DNA from: Amaranthus tricolor
Taxonomy: Eukaryota > Streptophyta > Magnoliopsida > Caryophyllales > Amaranthaceae
Length of the DNA: 64,000 bases
Direction: 5' to 3'
Assembly: GCF_026212465.1 (NCBI RefSeq)
Contig: NC_080053.1
Span: 10,765,469-10,829,468 of the forward strand
Made by a program: the position numbers and the translations under genes. Of the stretch, positions 63,265 through 64,000 are shown one piece after another (the stretch's first letter is position 1; each line of letters begins with the position of its first letter). The notes below the pieces were generated by a model. That model saw only the letters and a program-made list of their open reading frames with translations, had not been told where the DNA came from and searched no databases.

Positions 63265-64000
63265 ACTACAACCAATGAAATTATTCCATTTGTCTTTTGT
63301 TTTTTGAGACTGCCATGTGGAAGTAAACTTCCTTTTTAATAGATATTATGAAAATATGATACTTTCTTACTTCAAACTCGATTTGTATATTCTTGGTATG
63401 GATTAGAATAAAACTATACAATTTATTGTGGTTTATAGAACAATTGTTCGCTATTACTAGCAACGAACAATAAAACGACTAGTTTGACCATGCATAACAA
63501 CTATTTCAGTATCTAGAAGAAAAGTAAAAAAAGTCACCATTATTTGTTCACTGTTACTAACAACGAACAAAGGGGCATTGACCATTTGACTTTTTGTTTG
63601 CCATTATTGTTTGTTCACTGTTACTAACAGCAAACATAATTCAAACCTTAAGTTTGGACTAAAAGATGCTTATTTTAGGAATTAAAATATCTGAAACTTA
63701 TTTTAGAAATTTTTTTAAAATAAGCTCAGTTTCTTCAAAATTTTCCCTATCTTAACCCTTCTAAAAACTGGATCGAATTAGGGCTAAAAATAGATCTCTG
63801 GCCCGTGAAAGACCTCTAAAGTGACAATAGAATAATAAAATAAAAAAAAATAATTCTCGTATTCTGGTTCGTTCTCGTGTACTTAGGAACTTCTCCATAA
63901 ATAAAATTCACAAACACACAAAAGCAAAAAAGTTTCAAAAATTGAAGAAGTCAGAAATTGGTAACTTTAAGAATGTCTTAAATCGAATTGTGCACTAAAT
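63265..64000. other. Intergenic DNA with three small stem-loops
   Basis: TTGTTCG...CGAACAA at 63444-63470, a variant at 63544-63570 and a weaker third at about 63610-63636 each surround CTRTTACTARCA. Otherwise no gene or element was recognised. Confidence 0.5.

Overview
This is nuclear DNA of a flowering plant, most likely a eudicot. Two genes have GT-AG introns and plant-specific products, and they sit in AT-rich DNA crowded with plant transposon families: hAT, RTE-type LINEs, Ty3/gypsy solo LTRs, Cassandra, Ty1/copia and Stowaway MITEs. A Caryophyllales source is only a weak guess from the style of the dispersed repeats. No bacterial, organellar or CRISPR features were seen.

Layout. 1-3829: a decayed hAT element (minus strand, left end outside the window) inserted in an RTE LINE 3' fragment. 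4629-7375: a Stowaway-like MITE split by a 2,478-bp solo LTR with a perfect 5-bp target duplication. 7994-18291: host gene 1, an eight-exon gene (about 2,685 aa) for a giant coiled-coil, tail-anchored protein resembling TNO1, the trans-Golgi SYP41-interacting protein. 18292-25523: gene-free DNA with two RTE fragments lying tail to tail, an LTR-like fragment and old tandem repeats. 25524-34129: nested LTRs, a hAT-like insertion inside one of them, a 120-bp tandem array, a gypsy gag relic and a Cassandra (5S-bearing) LTR. 34587-38165: host gene 2, a five-exon SR splicing factor of the RSZ21/RSZ22 class, with an antisense RTE relic in its 2.5-kb second intron. 40481-45219: a long-terminal-inverted-repeat element carrying a broken GRF-type zinc-finger/tail-anchor reading frame, split by an almost intact hAT element with a perfect 8-bp target duplication. 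46118-46274: a Stowaway MITE. 47040-51190: copia and Athila-like relics, the latter interrupted by a terminal-inverted-repeat element with striking nested hairpins. 55305-62230: a full-length but inactivated Ty1/copia element with a long leader holding two extra small ORFs. 62705-63264: a small hAT-like element.

The two host genes look intact and work independently, one in TGN membrane traffic and one in pre-mRNA splicing. Everything else is mobile DNA. The points most worth a second look are the nested element at 40481-45219, the hairpin element at 48973-50125 with its odd 77-bp flanking duplication, the extra leader ORFs of the copia element, and the strong bias of transposon frameshifts toward single-base losses in homopolymers. 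All homology statements rest on motif recognition by eye; no search was run.
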